Source: Vibrio barjaei (GTDB lineage Bacteria; Pseudomonadota; Gammaproteobacteria; Enterobacterales; Vibrionaceae). Taken from it: a DNA stretch of 64,000 nucleotides. The position numbers and the translations under genes are program-made. The DNA lies in NCBI RefSeq assembly GCF_001639065.2, contig NZ_LQXO02000012.1, positions 186,001-250,000 on the forward strand, in the 5' to 3' direction. Below are positions 63,559-64,000 of the stretch, piece after piece (positions within the stretch are counted from its first letter, which is position 1; every line of letters begins with the position of its first letter). The notes under the pieces are model-generated. The model saw only the letters and a program-made list of their open reading frames with translations, did no database searches and was not told the origin of the DNA.

Positions 63559-64000
63559 TGTCACTGTGGTTAACGTTACCTGTTGTTCTCTCAGTTCTTA
63601 CCTCGGCTTTAGTTTTCTTTAGTCGCAATCATGTGAGATTCGTTGAGTGGATTAGCGGTGTCAGCGCGCTACTCACTCTCCTTGCTAGCGTAATGCTGTT
63701 TGCTGATGTCACTACTTTGGGCCCTCAAGCGGTCGCGTTTGGTCAGTGGGCAGCGCCATTCGGTATCGTATTTGTCGCAGATATGCTGAGTGCGGGCATG
63801 GTAGTCATGACTGCTTTCATTGGGGTAATCATCGTATTTTATGCCATGGCAGATTTACGACCTAAGCCATCGTATAGCTTGTTCCATTCGTTAATTCATA
63901 TTCTGTTGGCAGGCGTTTATGGAGCGTTTTTAACGGGTGATATATTCAACCTATATGTCTGGTTCGAAGTGATGCTGATTGCGTCGTTTGGATTAATGGT
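63558..64000 (+). CDS. mrpD: Mrp Na+/H+ antiporter subunit D (partial)
   Basis: This is the N-terminal 147 residues of the NuoM/N-like MrpD subunit, beginning MSLWLTLPVVLSVL and running off the right edge. LTGDIFNLYVWFEVMLIASFGL is the conserved block. It starts in the mrpC stop codon (TAATG) with AGGAGG upstream. mrpE, F and G are expected to follow beyond the window. Confidence 0.93.
   Translation, partial: MSLWLTLPVVLSVLTSALVFFSRNHVRFVEWISGVSALLTLLASVMLFADVTTLGPQAVAFGQWAAPFGIVFVADMLSAGMVVMTAFIGVIIVFYAMADLRPKPSYSLFHSLIHILLAGVYGAFLTGDIFNLYVWFEVMLIASFGLM

Noticed and set aside
1..64000. Mobile elements, prophage, CRISPR, tRNA and rRNA genes
   Set aside because: I looked for transposase and integrase motifs, repeat-spacer periodicity and tRNA cloverleaves and saw none.

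Overview
The window is a 64-kb stretch of chromosome from a marine gammaproteobacterium, almost certainly a Vibrio or close Vibrionaceae relative. The evidence is the protein sequences, the conserved gyrA/ubiG/nrdAB block, TyrR with its ACT/PAS/AAA+ layout, an NqrM-type protein, several c-di-GMP enzymes and a fused MrpA-MrpB antiporter subunit. It looks like core and lineage-specific chromosome. I see no rRNA, tRNA, CRISPR array, insertion sequence, integrase or prophage gene.

Layout. 1-7 kb: nrdB (cut by the window edge), nrdA, ubiG and divergent gyrA. The nrdA upstream region carries a perfect DnaA box and NrdR-box-like sites. 7-15 kb: a DsbA-family thiol protein, a small two-repeat membrane protein, metC, cardiolipin synthase, a frame-split small gene, a neurotransmitter-type Na+ symporter preceded by a near-perfect TyrR box, a pseudouridine synthase/methyltransferase pair and a META lipoprotein. 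15-22 kb: a REC-CheC-like protein with a PAS-GGDEF cyclase, an MFS carrier, a delta-9 desaturase and a xanthine-type permease. 22-29 kb: the glycerol-phosphate ABC transporter (ugpBAEC plus a HAD phosphatase), divergent ugpQ with a DeoR-family regulator, then an HD-GYP phosphodiesterase.

30-34 kb: pseudouridine salvage (HTH-PfkB kinase with PsuG), then a small metal/Fe-S flavoured cluster (NifX-like, NqrM-like, DUF134, AbrB-like membrane protein). 34-39 kb: a REC-HD-GYP response regulator with a 1202-residue hybrid kinase. 39-50 kb: a HAD phosphatase, glpR, dadA with divergent LysR, a serine peptidase, a small membrane protein, an XRE-cupin regulator with divergent benE and two matched operators, then glpK divergent from glpD with GlpR-like sites. 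50-55 kb: an EamA exporter, a STAS protein, then tyrR-rimJ-HD phosphohydrolase-DUF2947 with overlapping starts. 55-64 kb: a homocysteine methyltransferase, an SLC13 transporter with a cyclic-nucleotide-binding-domain histidine kinase and a response regulator, a periplasmic rhodanese, an AT-rich gap, and the start of an mrp Na+/H+ antiporter operon running off the right edge.

Two themes recur. One is glycerol-phosphate metabolism: ugp, ugpQ, glpR, glpK and glpD share TGTTCG repeats at 22-bp spacing. The other is c-di-GMP and phosphorelay signalling: one cyclase, two HD-GYP enzymes, two kinases and three receivers. The least described pieces are the SLC13/CNB-kinase/receiver operon, the NifX/NqrM/DUF134 cluster, the HTH-kinase pseudouridine operon, the XRE-cupin/BenE operator pair and the frame-split gene next to the TyrR box.
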